Shown one piece after another: positions 27,704 to 38,669 of a stretch of DNA of 64,000 bases (positions are counted from its first letter, which is position 1; the number at the start of each line of letters is the position of its first letter). The stretch is taken from assembly GCA_021654635.1 (NCBI GenBank), contig AP025179.1, positions 4,402,001 to 4,466,000 of the forward strand, written 5' to 3'. Below the pieces are notes generated by a model. That model was not told the DNA's origin. It did no database searches and saw only the letters and a program-made list of their open reading frames with translations. The DNA is from Mycobacterium kiyosense. GTDB taxonomy: Bacteria > Actinomycetota > Actinomycetes > Mycobacteriales > Mycobacteriaceae. The translations under genes were made by a program, and so were the position numbers.

Positions 27704-30700
27704 TCACGTCATCGCCTCGGCCCAGGCGATATGTCCTTCAAAGCCAAGCGATTTCGCCCTCTCGCGATAGCGCTGCACCATGTCCCGGTAGGCGACCTCG
27801 TCGCCGCGGGCGCGGGATTGCAGCGTGCGCAGGCGTAGCAGCAGGACGTCGAGGGCCGCCGAGCCTTGGGCTGCCGGCAGCTTCGCCAACCGATTAATCG
27901 CCTCCTGGGCTTCGACCACGTCACCCTCGGTGCCACGCTCCAGCAGCGTCTCTACCAAAACTCCAACACCCCAGATGCCATAGAAGACCTGGTCTTGCTG
28001 ATGCAGCTGGTCGACAGCCTGGCGCAGCACTGGAATGGCACCATCGCGGTCGCCACGCCTGGCCCTTGCCCAACTGGCCCAGACATCAACCACGGGCAGC
28101 AGGAAGAGAACACCCTCGCGCAGCCAAAGTTCGCGGGCGCGAATCATCAGTTCCAGCCCACGATGACCATCGCCCGCGGCGTTGCGATTCAGCAGCGCGA
28201 CGGCCAACACGTACTCGGCCAAGCACAGCGCGAGATCATTGCTGGCCGCCGCGGCGGCGTGCACCGCCTCCTCGCTCGCGCGCACCGCCGAGTTCTCAGC
28301 CCGGAGCACCCCGTATTGGATCGCGAAACCATACGTCCAGGCGACGATGCCGGCGCGGGCGGTCGGATCGCTGTGCCGGACCATCGCGAGGGCGTCGTGG
28401 ATGTCTTGACGCCAGCCGGGACGGTCCAACCACCACCGAGCAGCGCCCCGAAATGCGATTGCGGCCGCCAGCGGTGATCCCATCCCGAACTCGGCGCCCT
28501 TGGCGGGGTCGCCGGCGGCAAGATCGATAATGGTCTGGGACCATCGCAACGTCTTGCCGAATTCACCAGCATCGAACCAGATGCAGAACGTTGAGAACGC
28601 CAACCCCACAGTCGGGCCGGGATCGCCGATTGACTCGAGCAGCGCCACTTGTTCGGATGCCAGGCGCGACGCTTCACGCGTGTGCCCACCGTAGAGGAAC
28701 TTGGCAAGCAGTCCGCTCATGCCGATGGCCAGCGAGATCGTGTCGCCGGCCGCGTTGCACAACTCGCGTAGCTCCGAGTAGCGGGCCGCGCTTTCCTCGA
28801 GTTCTCGCCCTCGCCATGCGATGGCACACAGCATGGTGCGAGGGGCGATGCGCATGGGCAACTTGCTGGGGTCGTCGGCGGGCAGTCCGTCGGCGATGCG
28901 GCGGGCCCGTTCCCAGCTGCCTGCGGCGGCGTTGAGATCTCGGTTCATTGACCAGGCGCCGGCGCGCATGTGCCAGCCACAGGCTGCGTGCGGCGCGTCG
29001 GCGGCCTCCCAATGTTCGGCGATCAGCGTTGCGTTCTCTTCAATCGATCCCGGTTCACCCTCTTCGATCGCGGCGGCCAGACGCCGATGCCATTGGGCGC
29101 GATCGGATTTCAGCTGCGATTCGTAGGCCACCGCGTGGATTAGCGGATGGTGAAAGGCGTACTCCGCGCTCGGGGTGAATCGCACCTGATCGATCAGCTC
29201 CGCGGCCAGCAGCTCATCGAACACCGGATCGATTCCCAGCGCAGTCAGCAACCACGTCTCGAAGCGCGCCCCGATCACCGACGCCGCCTGCAACGTCTGC
29301 CTGGCCGGGCCGCTCAGCCGGTCGACGCGCGCCGCGATGGCCGCCTGCACCGTGGCCGGCACACTCAGTTCGGCGACACCCGCGGAACAGACGTAGCCAC
29401 CGCGTTCGCCGGCGAGCACGCCGCGCTGGGCCATCTCGCGCACCATCTCCTCGGCGAAAAACGGATTACCGGCACTCCGCTCGGCGATGATCGCCGCCAG
29501 CTCGGCAACCGAGGGATCCGCACCCAGCAGCTCGCGTACTAACGCCGCGGTAGCCGAATCATCCAGTGGGGCAAGCGCTATCGTCTGCGCTGCGGGCACC
29601 CTGCTAAGCGCTCCCTGATATTCGGGACGATAGGTGATCAGCGCCATCGACGGACTGCGCGGGAAGACTTTGAGGAAGTCGGCGATCATCGACTCGCTGG
29701 TCGCATCGATCCAGTGCGCATCTTCGATGATGTACAACGCCGGCTTGATGCGCGCCGACGCCACCGTATTGATCAGCGCGGTCAACCGGCGCCGCCGCGC
29801 ATCCGGGTCGATCTGCGGCAGCGCCACCTCGGGGTCGCCGATAGCGAGCAGATCCTCGAGTAGCAGCAGATCTTGCGGGTCGGCATCCGGGACGTGGTCC
29901 CGGATCCGGGCGCGGGCGGTGTGGCCGTCCAGCTCGGCCACACCCATGGCCGCCCGCAACAGTCCGGTCACCACTGCGAAGGGGATGTCGCTGGCATGCG
30001 ACTCGCAGAAGCCCCAGAACACCTCCACCCCTCGATTGGCGGCCTGTGCCGCAACCTCGCGGGCCGCCCGGCTCTTGCCGATCCCCGGCGGACCCACCAC
30101 ACCAACGACACCACCGCGGCCAGCAATTGCGCGCTCGACCATGGCCTCGAGTGCCGCCATTTCCCAACGTCGACCGACCAGGATCGCCTCGTCGCGCCCG
30201 GCCACCCTCTGCCGCGGGCGAATCGCCACCAGCCGGCGCCCGCCCACCGGTTCGTCGCCCCCCTTGATGCGCACCCACTCCAGTTCGCCCAGCAGCGCGG
30301 CGTGTTCAATGAGCCGGGCGGTGGACTCCGACAACATCACCCCGCCGGGTGGTGCCGCCGATTCCATTCGCTGGGCAAACCCGACCGCCTCCCCGGTCGC
30401 GGCATACCGTGGCGTCCTCGAACCGATGTCACCGGCGATCACCCGACCCGAATTCAGACCCACCCGCAATTGCAACGCCACGCCGTCCCGGCGACCCACC
30501 TCGGCCGCCAACCGGCTGGCCTCCTCCTGGATCGCCAACGCAGCTAAACAAGCACGAAAAGCATGATCCTCCAACGCAACCGGGGCACCGAACAGCGCCA
30601 TCACCCCGTCGCCGTTGTATTCGACCGTCCCGCCGTAACGCTGCACCACCCCCGCCGAACGCTCCACGACGTCGGTCATGATCTCGCGCAACCGCTCGAT

Positions 30701-30865
30701 ATCCACGGCGGCAGCGAGGTCCATCGACCGCACCACGTCGGCGAACAACACGGTGACCTGCTTGTACTCCGGCGTGTCACCCGATACCGACGTGGGCGCA
30801 CCGCACTCGTCACAGAACTTGGCATCTCGCCGCAGGCCAGTGCCGCACGACCCGCACGCAGTCAT
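27704..30865 (-). CDS. Zinc-ribbon / class III cyclase-like / AAA ATPase / TPR regulator
   Basis: The protein has 1053 residues. CGSCG...CDECG at residues 4-21 is a zinc ribbon. A class III nucleotide cyclase homology domain follows (about 35-215), with the metal Asp in VLFADVV and YNGDGVMALFG. An NTPase domain (about 228-560) has GPPGIGKS (Lys264) and ALYIIEDAHW. The rest is helical TPR-like repeats. The purine-specifying Lys seems replaced by Glu (VEYNGDG), and the Asn of the usual VNxAxR motif by Gly (AVGFAQR), although the Arg remains. Adenylate cyclase activity is therefore doubtful; it may be a nucleotide-sensing scaffold. This architecture is common in mycobacteria. It lies between the cluster and canA and could regulate either, or neither. 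Confidence 0.9.
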   Translation of the reverse strand: MTACGSCGTGLRRDAKFCDECGAPTSVSGDTPEYKQVTVLFADVVRSMDLAAAVDIERLREIMTDVVERSAGVVQRYGGTVEYNGDGVMALFGAPVALEDHAFRACLAALAIQEEASRLAAEVGRRDGVALQLRVGLNSGRVIAGDIGSRTPRYAATGEAVGFAQRMESAAPPGGVMLSESTARLIEHAALLGELEWVRIKGGDEPVGGRRLVAIRPRQRVAGRDEAILVGRRWEMAALEAMVERAIAGRGGVVGVVGPPGIGKSRAAREVAAQAANRGVEVFWGFCESHASDIPFAVVTGLLRAAMGVAELDGHTARARIRDHVPDADPQDLLLLEDLLAIGDPEVALPQIDPDARRRRLTALINTVASARIKPALYIIEDAHWIDATSESMIADFLKVFPRSPSMALITYRPEYQGALSRVPAAQTIALAPLDDSATAALVRELLGADPSVAELAAIIAERSAGNPFFAEEMVREMAQRGVLAGERGGYVCSAGVAELSVPATVQAAIAARVDRLSGPARQTLQAASVIGARFETWLLTALGIDPVFDELLAAELIDQVRFTPSAEYAFHHPLIHAVAYESQLKSDRAQWHRRLAAAIEEGEPGSIEENATLIAEHWEAADAPHAACGWHMRAGAWSMNRDLNAAAGSWERARRIADGLPADDPSKLPMRIAPRTMLCAIAWRGRELEESAARYSELRELCNAAGDTISLAIGMSGLLAKFLYGGHTREASRLASEQVALLESIGDPGPTVGLAFSTFCIWFDAGEFGKTLRWSQTIIDLAAGDPAKGAEFGMGSPLAAAIAFRGAARWWLDRPGWRQDIHDALAMVRHSDPTARAGIVAWTYGFAIQYGVLRAENSAVRASEEAVHAAAAASNDLALCLAEYVLAVALLNRNAAGDGHRGLELMIRARELWLREGVLFLLPVVDVWASWARARRGDRDGAIPVLRQAVDQLHQQDQVFYGIWGVGVLVETLLERGTEGDVVEAQEAINRLAKLPAAQGSAALDVLLLRLRTLQSRARGDEVAYRDMVQRYRERAKSLGFEGHIAWAEAMT

Positions 30866-30918
30866 CCGAGCACCGCCGATCTAGGGTCCCGAACCCTCTG
30901 TTTGCCCAAGGATAGGGT

Positions 30919-30980
30919 GCGAGCAGACGCAAACGCACCCGTTTCGGCACGAAATGGGGAGAGCTTTTGCGTCTGCTCGC
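30919..30980. repeat. 15-bp perfect inverted repeat at the 3' end of canA
   Basis: GCGAGCAGACGCAAA (30919-30933) and its exact complement (30966-30980) flank a 32-base loop. The right arm ends one base from the canA stop, so on the minus strand it forms a hairpin straight after canA. I recall strings like GAGCAGACGCAAAA recurring between genes in many mycobacteria, so this is probably a dispersed terminator-like or REP-like element. Nothing else is obvious in 30866-30981 apart from a short AGGGT/ACCCT inverted repeat at 30883-30897. Confidence 0.6.
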
Positions 30981-30981
30981 G

Positions 30982-31473
30982 CTAGAGGGTGACCTCTTCG
31001 AGTTTGCCGGTCGCCACGTCGAAGACGAATCCGCGCAGCGAGACATGCTTGGTGACGAACGGGCTGTTCTCGATGCGGCGCAACGACTGCCGGACGTCTT
31101 CGGCCACATCGGGGAAGGCCTCGGCCGCCCACGGCGGTTTGACCCCGATCTCGTCTTGGATGCCGCGCTTGAAGTCGTCGTCGGTGAAGGTGAGCATGCC
31201 GCAGTCGGTGTGGTGGATCAGGATGATCTCCTGCGTGCCGAGCAGCCGCTGGCTGATGGCCAGCGACCGGATCGCGTCGTCGGTGGCCACCCCGCCGGCG
31301 TTGCGGATGACGTGCGACTCCCCCTCGTTGATGCCCAGCACCCGGTAGACGTCGATCCGGGCATCCATGCAGGCCAGCACCGCGATGTGTTTGCTGGGCG
31401 GCAACGGCAGCGGCCCTTTGAAGGAGCTCGCGTATTGAGCGTTGTTAGCCAGGTAGTCGTCGGTAACCGTCAC
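30982..31473 (-). CDS. canA: Beta-class carbonic anhydrase
   Basis: The protein has 163 residues from the GTG at 31473, preceded by GGGAG; this matches the length and N-terminus (MTVTDDYLANN) of Rv1284 as I recall it. Zinc ligands are Cys35, His88 and Cys91, with the Asp37/Arg39 dyad in CMDAR. It catalyses reversible CO2 hydration in the cytoplasm. The frame stays open upstream to 31527, but those residues look non-coding. It is divergent from oppB with about 170 bases between starts. In M. tuberculosis the next gene beyond this one is cysD; here some 27 kb intervene. Confidence 0.95.
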   Translation of the reverse strand: MTVTDDYLANNAQYASSFKGPLPLPPSKHIAVLACMDARIDVYRVLGINEGESHVIRNAGGVATDDAIRSLAISQRLLGTQEIILIHHTDCGMLTFTDDDFKRGIQDEIGVKPPWAAEAFPDVAEDVRQSLRRIENSPFVTKHVSLRGFVFDVATGKLEEVTL

Positions 31474-31643
31474 GCAAGTCTCCCTCGGGTTTGCCAGGCG
31501 GATCGCTGCCGGGCTGGAGGCTAACAATTGGGGGCCCGAAATTCACTAGTGCGGCTCAGTGGGATCGCAATGTCGTAAGGCGCCGTTACCGCCACGCCGC
31601 GCCCGCATCGCTACCCTGTCCCAATGCGACACGGTGCTACGGC

Positions 31644-32619
<976 letters not shown>

Positions 32620-32620
<1 letters not shown>

Positions 32621-33504
32621 TGGCGGCCACCGTGCAATTCACCTCCCGCCGCACCCTGGTGCTGCGCCGATTCCTGCGCAACCGGTCTGCGGTCGTGGCA
32701 CTGACCCTGCTGGTGTTGTTGTTCATCGGCTGTTACGCACTGCCGCCACTGCTGCCCTACTCCTATCGCGACCTCGACTTCAACGCTTTGTTGCAGCCGC
32801 CCAACACCCGGCATTGGTGGGGCACCAACGCGATCGGCCAGGACGTGTTGGCCCAGACGTTGCGGGGCATGCAGAAGTCAATGCTGATCGGCGTCTGCGT
32901 CGCGGTGATCTCGACCGGCATTGCCGCCACCGTGGGGTCGATCGCCGGCTACTTCCGGGACTGGCGCGACGGGATGCTGATGTTCGTGGTCGACCTGATG
33001 CTGGTGGTGCCCAGCTTCATCCTGATCGCCATCGTCTCACCGCGAACCAAGAACTCGGCCAACATCTTTGCCCTCGTGCTGCTGCTGGCCGCCTTCAGCG
33101 GATGGGTCAGCTCCCGCATGGTGCGCGGCCTGACCATGAGCTTGCGGGAGCGCGAATTCATCCGCGCGGCAAGGTATATGGGCGTATCCAGCCGGCGGAT
33201 CATCACCAACCACATTCTGCCGAACGTGGCGTCCATCCTGATCATCGACGCCACGTTGAACGTCGGATTCGCCATTCTGGCCGAAACCGGATTGAGCTTC
33301 CTCGGTTTCGGTGTGCAGCCTCCCGACGTGTCGCTGGGCACCCTGATCGCCGACGGCACCCAGGCGGCCACCACCTTCCCGTGGGTGTTCCTGTTTCCCG
33401 CCGGGGTGTTGGTGTCGATCGTGTTGTGCGCCAACCTGACCGGCGACGGGCTGCGAGACGCGCTCGATCCGGGCGCGAGAACCCTGCGGCGCGGTACGCA
33501 ATGA
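32620..33504 (+). CDS. oppC: Oligopeptide/dipeptide ABC importer permease
   Basis: The protein has 294 residues. A long first membrane segment ([21 protein letters not shown]) is followed by the OppC-type periplasmic start [15 protein letters not shown] and five further hydrophobic segments. The EAA-like loop [14 protein letters not shown] and [10 protein letters not shown] contact the ATPase. It pairs with OppB to form the channel. The start at 32620 overlaps the oppB stop by one base, and the end overlaps oppD as ATGA. It matches Rv1282c in length and position. Confidence 0.95.
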
Positions 33505-35330
33505 GTCCGCTGCTCGAGGTGACCGACCTGGCCGTCACTTTCCCCACCGACGGCGCACCCGTGACCGCGGTCCGGGGTATCAGCTACCACGTCAGTCCCG
33601 GCGAAGTGGTCGCCATGGTCGGCGAATCGGGGTCGGGTAAATCCGCTGCGGCGATGGCTGTGGTTGGCCTGCTTCCCGAGTACGCCAGAGTCGGCGGCTC
33701 GGTGCGGCTGCACGGAAACGAGCTGCTGGGCCTGGGCGATGAGGCGATGTCGCGCTTTCGCGGCAGGTCGATCGGCACGGTGTTCCAGGACCCGATGTCG
33801 GCCCTGACGCCGGTCTACACAGTGGGCGATCAGATCGCCGAGGCAATCCGGGTGCACCAGCCCACCGTCGGGAAGAAAGCCGCTCGCGCGCGGGCCGTGG
33901 AACTACTCGAGCTGGTCGGTATCGCCCGGCCCGACGAGCGCGCCCGCGCATTTCCGCACGAGCTTTCCGGCGGTGAACGCCAACGAGTGGTGATCGCCAT
34001 CGCGATCGCCAACGACCCCGACCTGTTGATCTGTGACGAGCCCACCACCGCGCTGGACGTGACCGTGCAGGCCCAGGTCCTCGACGTCCTGAAGAAGGCC
34101 CGCGACGTCACCGGTGCCGGGGTGTTGATCATCACCCACGACCTGGGCGTGGTCGCCGAGTTCGCCGACCGGGCGCTGGTCATGTACGCGGGCCGGGTGA
34201 TCGAGTCGGCCGGTGTCGACGACCTTTATCGCGACCGTCAAATGCCTTACACCATCGGCTTGTTGGGTTCCGTTCCGCGCCTGGACGCCCCACAGGGCAC
34301 CCGGCTGGTGCCGATACCGGGTGCTCCCCCGTCGCTGGCCGGGCTGGACCCGGGGTGCCCGTTCGCGCCGCGCTGCCCACTGGTCATCGACGATTGCCGT
34401 AGCGCCGAACCGGTGCTGGTGGAGGTCGCACCCGATCACCGAGCCGCCTGCATTCGCACCGATGCGGCCGCCGGGCGCAGCGCCGCGCAGATCTACGGCG
34501 TCGAAACCGCCAAAGGCGAGGCGGTGTCCGATCATTCGACCGTGGTGGTGCGGGTGCGTGATCTGGTCAAGACCTACCCGCTGACCAAAGGCGTGCTGTT
34601 GCGCCGCACCGTCGGCGAGGTCCGCGCCGTCGACGGCGTCAGCTTCGAGCTGCAACAAGGCCGCACGCTGGGCATCGTCGGCGAGTCCGGGTCGGGCAAA
34701 TCGACCACGCTGCAACAGATCATGGAGCTCGCCGCGCCACAGTCGGGTTCGATCGAGGTGCTCGGCACCGATGTCACAACTCTTGGTGCAGCGGGCCGGC
34801 GGTCATTGCGGCGCGACATCCAGATCGTGTTCCAGGACCCGGTGGCCTCGCTGGATCCGCGGCTTCCGGTCTTCGAGCTGCTAGCGGAACCGTTGCGGGC
34901 CAACGGTTCCGACAAGGGCAGCACCAACGCCCGGGTCGGGGAGCTGCTCGACATCGTGGGCCTGCGCCGCGCCGACGCCAACCGCTATCCCGCCGAGTTC
35001 TCCGGCGGCCAGAAGCAACGTATCGGCATCGCGCGGGCCTTGGCCCTGCAGCCCAAGATCCTCGCCCTCGACGAGCCGGTGTCCGCACTCGACGTCTCCA
35101 TCCAGGCCGGCATCATCAACCTGCTACTGGACCTCCAAGACCAGTTCGGATTGTCCTATCTTTTTGTCTCCCACGACCTTTCGGTGGTCAAACACCTCGC
35201 CCACCAGGTGGTGGTGATGCTGCGGGGCGCCGTCGTCGAGCAGGGCGACAGCCAGCAGGTGTTCGGCAATCCGCGACACGAATACACCAAACGACTGCTG
35301 GGCGCCGTGCCGGGAGCAAGCCATGGGTAG
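33501..35330 (+). CDS. oppD: Oligopeptide/dipeptide ABC importer ATPase, two fused nucleotide-binding domains
   Basis: The protein has 609 residues. The first NBD has GESGSGKS (about 41-48), signature LSGGERQR and [12 protein letters not shown]. The second has GESGSGKS at about 394-401, FSGGQKQR and [13 protein letters not shown] cysteine-bearing oligopeptide-transporter C-motif (CPFAPRCP) sits between them. It therefore replaces separate OppD and OppF subunits, as in Rv1281c. It hydrolyses ATP at the cytoplasmic face of OppBC. The start is the ATG at 33501 inside the oppC stop; the end overlaps oppA by 8 bases. Confidence 0.96.
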   Translation: MSPLLEVTDLAVTFPTDGAPVTAVRGISYHVSPGEVVAMVGESGSGKSAAAMAVVGLLPEYARVGGSVRLHGNELLGLGDEAMSRFRGRSIGTVFQDPMSALTPVYTVGDQIAEAIRVHQPTVGKKAARARAVELLELVGIARPDERARAFPHELSGGERQRVVIAIAIANDPDLLICDEPTTALDVTVQAQVLDVLKKARDVTGAGVLIITHDLGVVAEFADRALVMYAGRVIESAGVDDLYRDRQMPYTIGLLGSVPRLDAPQGTRLVPIPGAPPSLAGLDPGCPFAPRCPLVIDDCRSAEPVLVEVAPDHRAACIRTDAAAGRSAAQIYGVETAKGEAVSDHSTVVVRVRDLVKTYPLTKGVLLRRTVGEVRAVDGVSFELQQGRTLGIVGESGSGKSTTLQQIMELAAPQSGSIEVLGTDVTTLGAAGRRSLRRDIQIVFQDPVASLDPRLPVFELLAEPLRANGSDKGSTNARVGELLDIVGLRRADANRYPAEFSGGQKQRIGIARALALQPKILALDEPVSALDVSIQAGIINLLLDLQDQFGLSYLFVSHDLSVVKHLAHQVVVMLRGAVVEQGDSQQVFGNPRHEYTKRLLGAVPGASHG

Positions 35331-37032
35331 CCGCGCAGGTGCGCCGCCCGGGACGCCGGGCCGCCGAAGCACGCCGCTCCTGAAAATGTTGTGCGCTCTG
35401 CTGGCCGGCGCCTTGCTGCTGTCCGGATGCGCGACCGGCGGCCAACTGACGCCGGCCGGTCACGGCGCCATCGGCACCGCCAGCGACGTCAACCCGCAGG
35501 ATCCCGCCACCCTGCGCGAGGGTGGAAACCTGCGGCTCGCGCTCATCGACTTCCCGCCGAATTTCAACATCCTGCATATCGACGGCAACTCGTCGGAAGT
35601 CTCCGGGATGATGAAGGCCACTCTGCCCAGCGCGTTCATCATCGGAGCCGACGGCTCCACGCGAGTCAACACCGACTACTTCACCAGCGTCGAACTCACC
35701 GGAACCGACCCGCAGGTGATCACCTACACCATCAACCCCAAAGCGGTGTGGTCCGACGGGAGTCCGATCACCTGGCAGGACATCGCCAGTCAGATACACG
35801 CCACCAGCGGATCCGATGAGGCATTCGCCATCGCGACCACCAACGGCGCCGAGCGAGTCGCGTCGGTGACCCGCGGGGTGGACGATCGGCAGGCGATCAT
35901 GACCTTCGCCAAGCCCTACGCCGAATGGCGGGGCATGTTCGCCGGCAACGGCATGCTGTTGCCGGCCACCCTCACCTCGACTCCCGACGCTTTCAACAAG
36001 GGCTGGCTCGACGCGCCGGGCCTGTCTGCCGGCCCGTTCATCATCTCGACACTGGATCGGGCCAAACAGCGAATCGTGTTGACCCGCAACCCGAGATGGT
36101 GGGGCCGGACGCCGCGCCTGGATTCCATCACCTATCTGGTGCTCGACGACACGGCGCGGCTGCCGGCGCTGCAGAACAACACGATCGACGCGACCGGACT
36201 CGCCTCGCTCGACCAGCTGATCATCGCCGAACGCACCAAGGGCATCGCCATCCGGCAGGCACCCGCGCCGGTCTGGACACACTTCACCATGAACGGCGCC
36301 AACGGATCGATCCTGCAGGACCCGGCGCTGCGCCTGGCCGTCTGCAAGGGCATCGACCGCAAGACCATCGCCACCGTCGCGTTGCACGGCCTCACCGCCG
36401 AACCGGTGCCGTTGAACAATCACGTGTTCGTCGCCGGCCAGGAAGGCTATCAGGACAACAGCCTGCCCTATGACCCCGAACAGGCCAAACGAGATCTCGA
36501 CGCGCTGGGCTGGCGACTGAATCCCGATACGGGCATCCGGGAGAAGGACGGTCGGCAGCTGGTGGTGCGGATGCTGTTCTACGAGGCGCAGAGCACCAAG
36601 GTGTTCACCCAGATCGCCCAGCACAGCCTCGGTGAGATCGGCGTGAAGCTGGACCTGCAATCCCGTTCCGGCAGTGGGTTTTTCCGTGACTACGTCAATG
36701 TCGGGGCGTTCGATATCGCGCTGTTCGGCTGGGTGGGCGACGCGTTCCCGTTGTCCGGGCTCACCCAGATCTACGCATCCCACGGCGAGAGCAACTTCGG
36801 CAAGATCGGCAGCCGGGAGATCGACGACGCAATAGAACAGACGCTCGGTGAGCTCGATCCCGGTAAGGCGCGCGCGCTGGCCAATAAGGTCGACCAGCTG
36901 ATCTGGGCCGAGGGGTTCAGCCTGCCGCTGACCCAATCGCCGGGCCCGGTGGCCGTGCGCAGCGACCTGGCGAATTTCGGTGCCCGCGGCCTGGCCGACC
37001 CGGACTTCACCGCGATCGGCTTCACGCGCTGA
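35323..37032 (+). CDS. oppA: Peptide-binding lipoprotein of the opp importer
   Basis: The protein has 569 residues. A short basic N-terminus and a hydrophobic stretch ([12 protein letters not shown]) end in a lipobox with Cys36, so it should be a membrane-anchored lipoprotein facing outside. The rest fits SBP family 5: [31 protein letters not shown] and [17 protein letters not shown] are its usual strands. It captures peptides for OppBCD. It is the last gene of the operon and matches Rv1280c by place. It converges on the GMC oxidoreductase with 14 bases between stops. Confidence 0.95.
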   Translation: MGSRAGAPPGTPGRRSTPLLKMLCALLAGALLLSGCATGGQLTPAGHGAIGTASDVNPQDPATLREGGNLRLALIDFPPNFNILHIDGNSSEVSGMMKATLPSAFIIGADGSTRVNTDYFTSVELTGTDPQVITYTINPKAVWSDGSPITWQDIASQIHATSGSDEAFAIATTNGAERVASVTRGVDDRQAIMTFAKPYAEWRGMFAGNGMLLPATLTSTPDAFNKGWLDAPGLSAGPFIISTLDRAKQRIVLTRNPRWWGRTPRLDSITYLVLDDTARLPALQNNTIDATGLASLDQLIIAERTKGIAIRQAPAPVWTHFTMNGANGSILQDPALRLAVCKGIDRKTIATVALHGLTAEPVPLNNHVFVAGQEGYQDNSLPYDPEQAKRDLDALGWRLNPDTGIREKDGRQLVVRMLFYEAQSTKVFTQIAQHSLGEIGVKLDLQSRSGSGFFRDYVNVGAFDIALFGWVGDAFPLSGLTQIYASHGESNFGKIGSREIDDAIEQTLGELDPGKARALANKVDQLIWAEGFSLPLTQSPGPVAVRSDLANFGARGLADPDFTAIGFTR

Positions 37033-37046
37033 CGCGCCTGCGCCCG

Positions 37047-38633
37047 TCAGCCCCGGATCAGGTCGGCGGCCTTCTCCCCGATCAGCACCGACGGGGCGTG
37101 CGTGTGCCCGCGGATCGTGCTCGGCATCACCGACGCGTCGGCGATGCGCAGCCCGTCGACTCCGCGGACCCGCAGTTGCGGATCGACCACGCTGGCGTCG
37201 TCGCTGCCCATCCGGCAGGTGCCCATCGGGTGATAGAGGGTGTGCGAGCAGGTGTTGAGGGCCAATTCGAGGGTGGCGTCATCGAGTTCGGTGCTGTTGC
37301 GTGGTCGCACGACGGACCCGAGGACGTCTCGCAGCGACGGGGCCTGCGCAATCTCGGCGCATATCCGCAGCCCAGCCATCATCGCCGCCCGGTCCACGCC
37401 GCCCGGATCCGACAGGTAGCGCGGGTCGATGACGGGCTTGTCGTGGGGGTCGGCGGAGCGCAGCGTGATCTGGCCCCGGCTCTGCGGTGCCACCAGAATC
37501 GGGCCGAACGCCACACCGTGCCCGGCCGGCGGCACCAGCGCCTCGTCGTAGAACGGCGCCGGGGCGAAGATCAATTCCAGGTCGGGCAGGTCCAGGTCGG
37601 CGCGGCTCCGGACGAATCCATATGCCTCCCCGACGTTGGAGGTGAGCATCCCGCGCCGCCGCAGCAGATAGCTGATCAGCTGCCGGGGCTTTTCGGCGGC
37701 GAACAGGCTGCCGTCGGCGACGTCGAAGCCCAACGGCGTCACCAGGTGGTCGATCAGGTTCTGGCCGACTTCCGGTGCGTGCCGGACGATCTCGATGCCG
37801 TGCTCGTCGAGATGATCACGGTCGCCGATCCCGGACAGCATGAGCAGTTGCGGGGTGTTGACGGCACCGCCGCACAACACCACTTCGCGCCGGGCGCGGA
37901 TTACCGACGTGTGACCGGCCCGCTGGTATTCCACGCCCACGGCGCGGTTGCCGTCGAACAGGATTCGCGTCGCGGCGGCTTCGGTGAGCAGGGTCAGATT
38001 CTTGCGGCTCATCGCCGGCTTGAGGTAGGCGTCGGCCGTGCTGCACCGGGCGCCCCGGTGCTGCGTGACGACTGTCTCGCAAAATCCTTCCGGTGCAATG
38101 GAATTCGGCTGGGCAGCCGGGTAGCCGCACTCACGGACGGCGGACAGCCAGGCCGCGGTCAGCGGTCGCGGGCTGCGTTGGCGGGAGATGTGCAGCGGGC
38201 CGATGACGCCGCTGTCCTCGCCGCTGACGAAGTGCCACGCCGCGCTGACGTTCTCGATGCGACGGTAGTACTCGAGCACCTGAGCCGCCGACCATTGCGG
38301 ATCGGCGAGTCTGCCCCACTCGTCATAATCGGCGCCGAAGCCGCGCACCCACATCATCGCGTTCATCGACGAGCAGCCGCCGAGCACTTTGCCTCGCGGC
38401 CAATAGATTTCGCGTCCGTCCAACTCGGGCTGCGGCTCGGTGAGGTAGTCCCAGTCGACCTCGCTGCGGAACAGCTTGGAGAACGCCGCCGGGATCCCGA
38501 TGAACCGGTTGGTGTTGCCGGGTCCGGCCTCCAGTGCCGCCACCTCGGTGGCCGGGTCGGAACTGAGCCGATCGATCAGCGCGGCACCGGCCGAGCCGGT
38601 GCCGACCACCACGTAGTCGCGCTGCATCTCCAT
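37047..38633 (-). CDS. GMC-family FAD oxidoreductase (choline dehydrogenase-like)
   Basis: The protein has 528 residues. VVGTGSAGAALIDRL is the FAD-binding loop at the N-terminus. WPRGKVLGGCSSMNAMMWVRG is the first GMC signature region and GGAVNTPQLLMLSGIG the second. YHPMGTCRMG and GHTHAPSVLIGEKAADLI hold the catalytic His and FAD contacts at the C-terminus. Such enzymes oxidise alcohols, using FAD. The substrate is unknown; Rv1279, in the same place, is also annotated only by family. It is followed 36 bases downstream of the SbcC-like gene on the same strand. Confidence 0.92.
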   Translation of the reverse strand: MEMQRDYVVVGTGSAGAALIDRLSSDPATEVAALEAGPGNTNRFIGIPAAFSKLFRSEVDWDYLTEPQPELDGREIYWPRGKVLGGCSSMNAMMWVRGFGADYDEWGRLADPQWSAAQVLEYYRRIENVSAAWHFVSGEDSGVIGPLHISRQRSPRPLTAAWLSAVRECGYPAAQPNSIAPEGFCETVVTQHRGARCSTADAYLKPAMSRKNLTLLTEAAATRILFDGNRAVGVEYQRAGHTSVIRARREVVLCGGAVNTPQLLMLSGIGDRDHLDEHGIEIVRHAPEVGQNLIDHLVTPLGFDVADGSLFAAEKPRQLISYLLRRRGMLTSNVGEAYGFVRSRADLDLPDLELIFAPAPFYDEALVPPAGHGVAFGPILVAPQSRGQITLRSADPHDKPVIDPRYLSDPGGVDRAAMMAGLRICAEIAQAPSLRDVLGSVVRPRNSTELDDATLELALNTCSHTLYHPMGTCRMGSDDASVVDPQLRVRGVDGLRIADASVMPSTIRGHTHAPSVLIGEKAADLIRG

Positions 38634-38669
38634 CGCAGGGCCGAGTCTAGGCCGGTCAACCCCGAAGCA

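Noticed and set aside
35188..36936. 582-residue minus-strand open frame across oppA
   Set aside because: oppA has a lipobox and family motifs on the plus strand; this frame lacks any recognisable feature.
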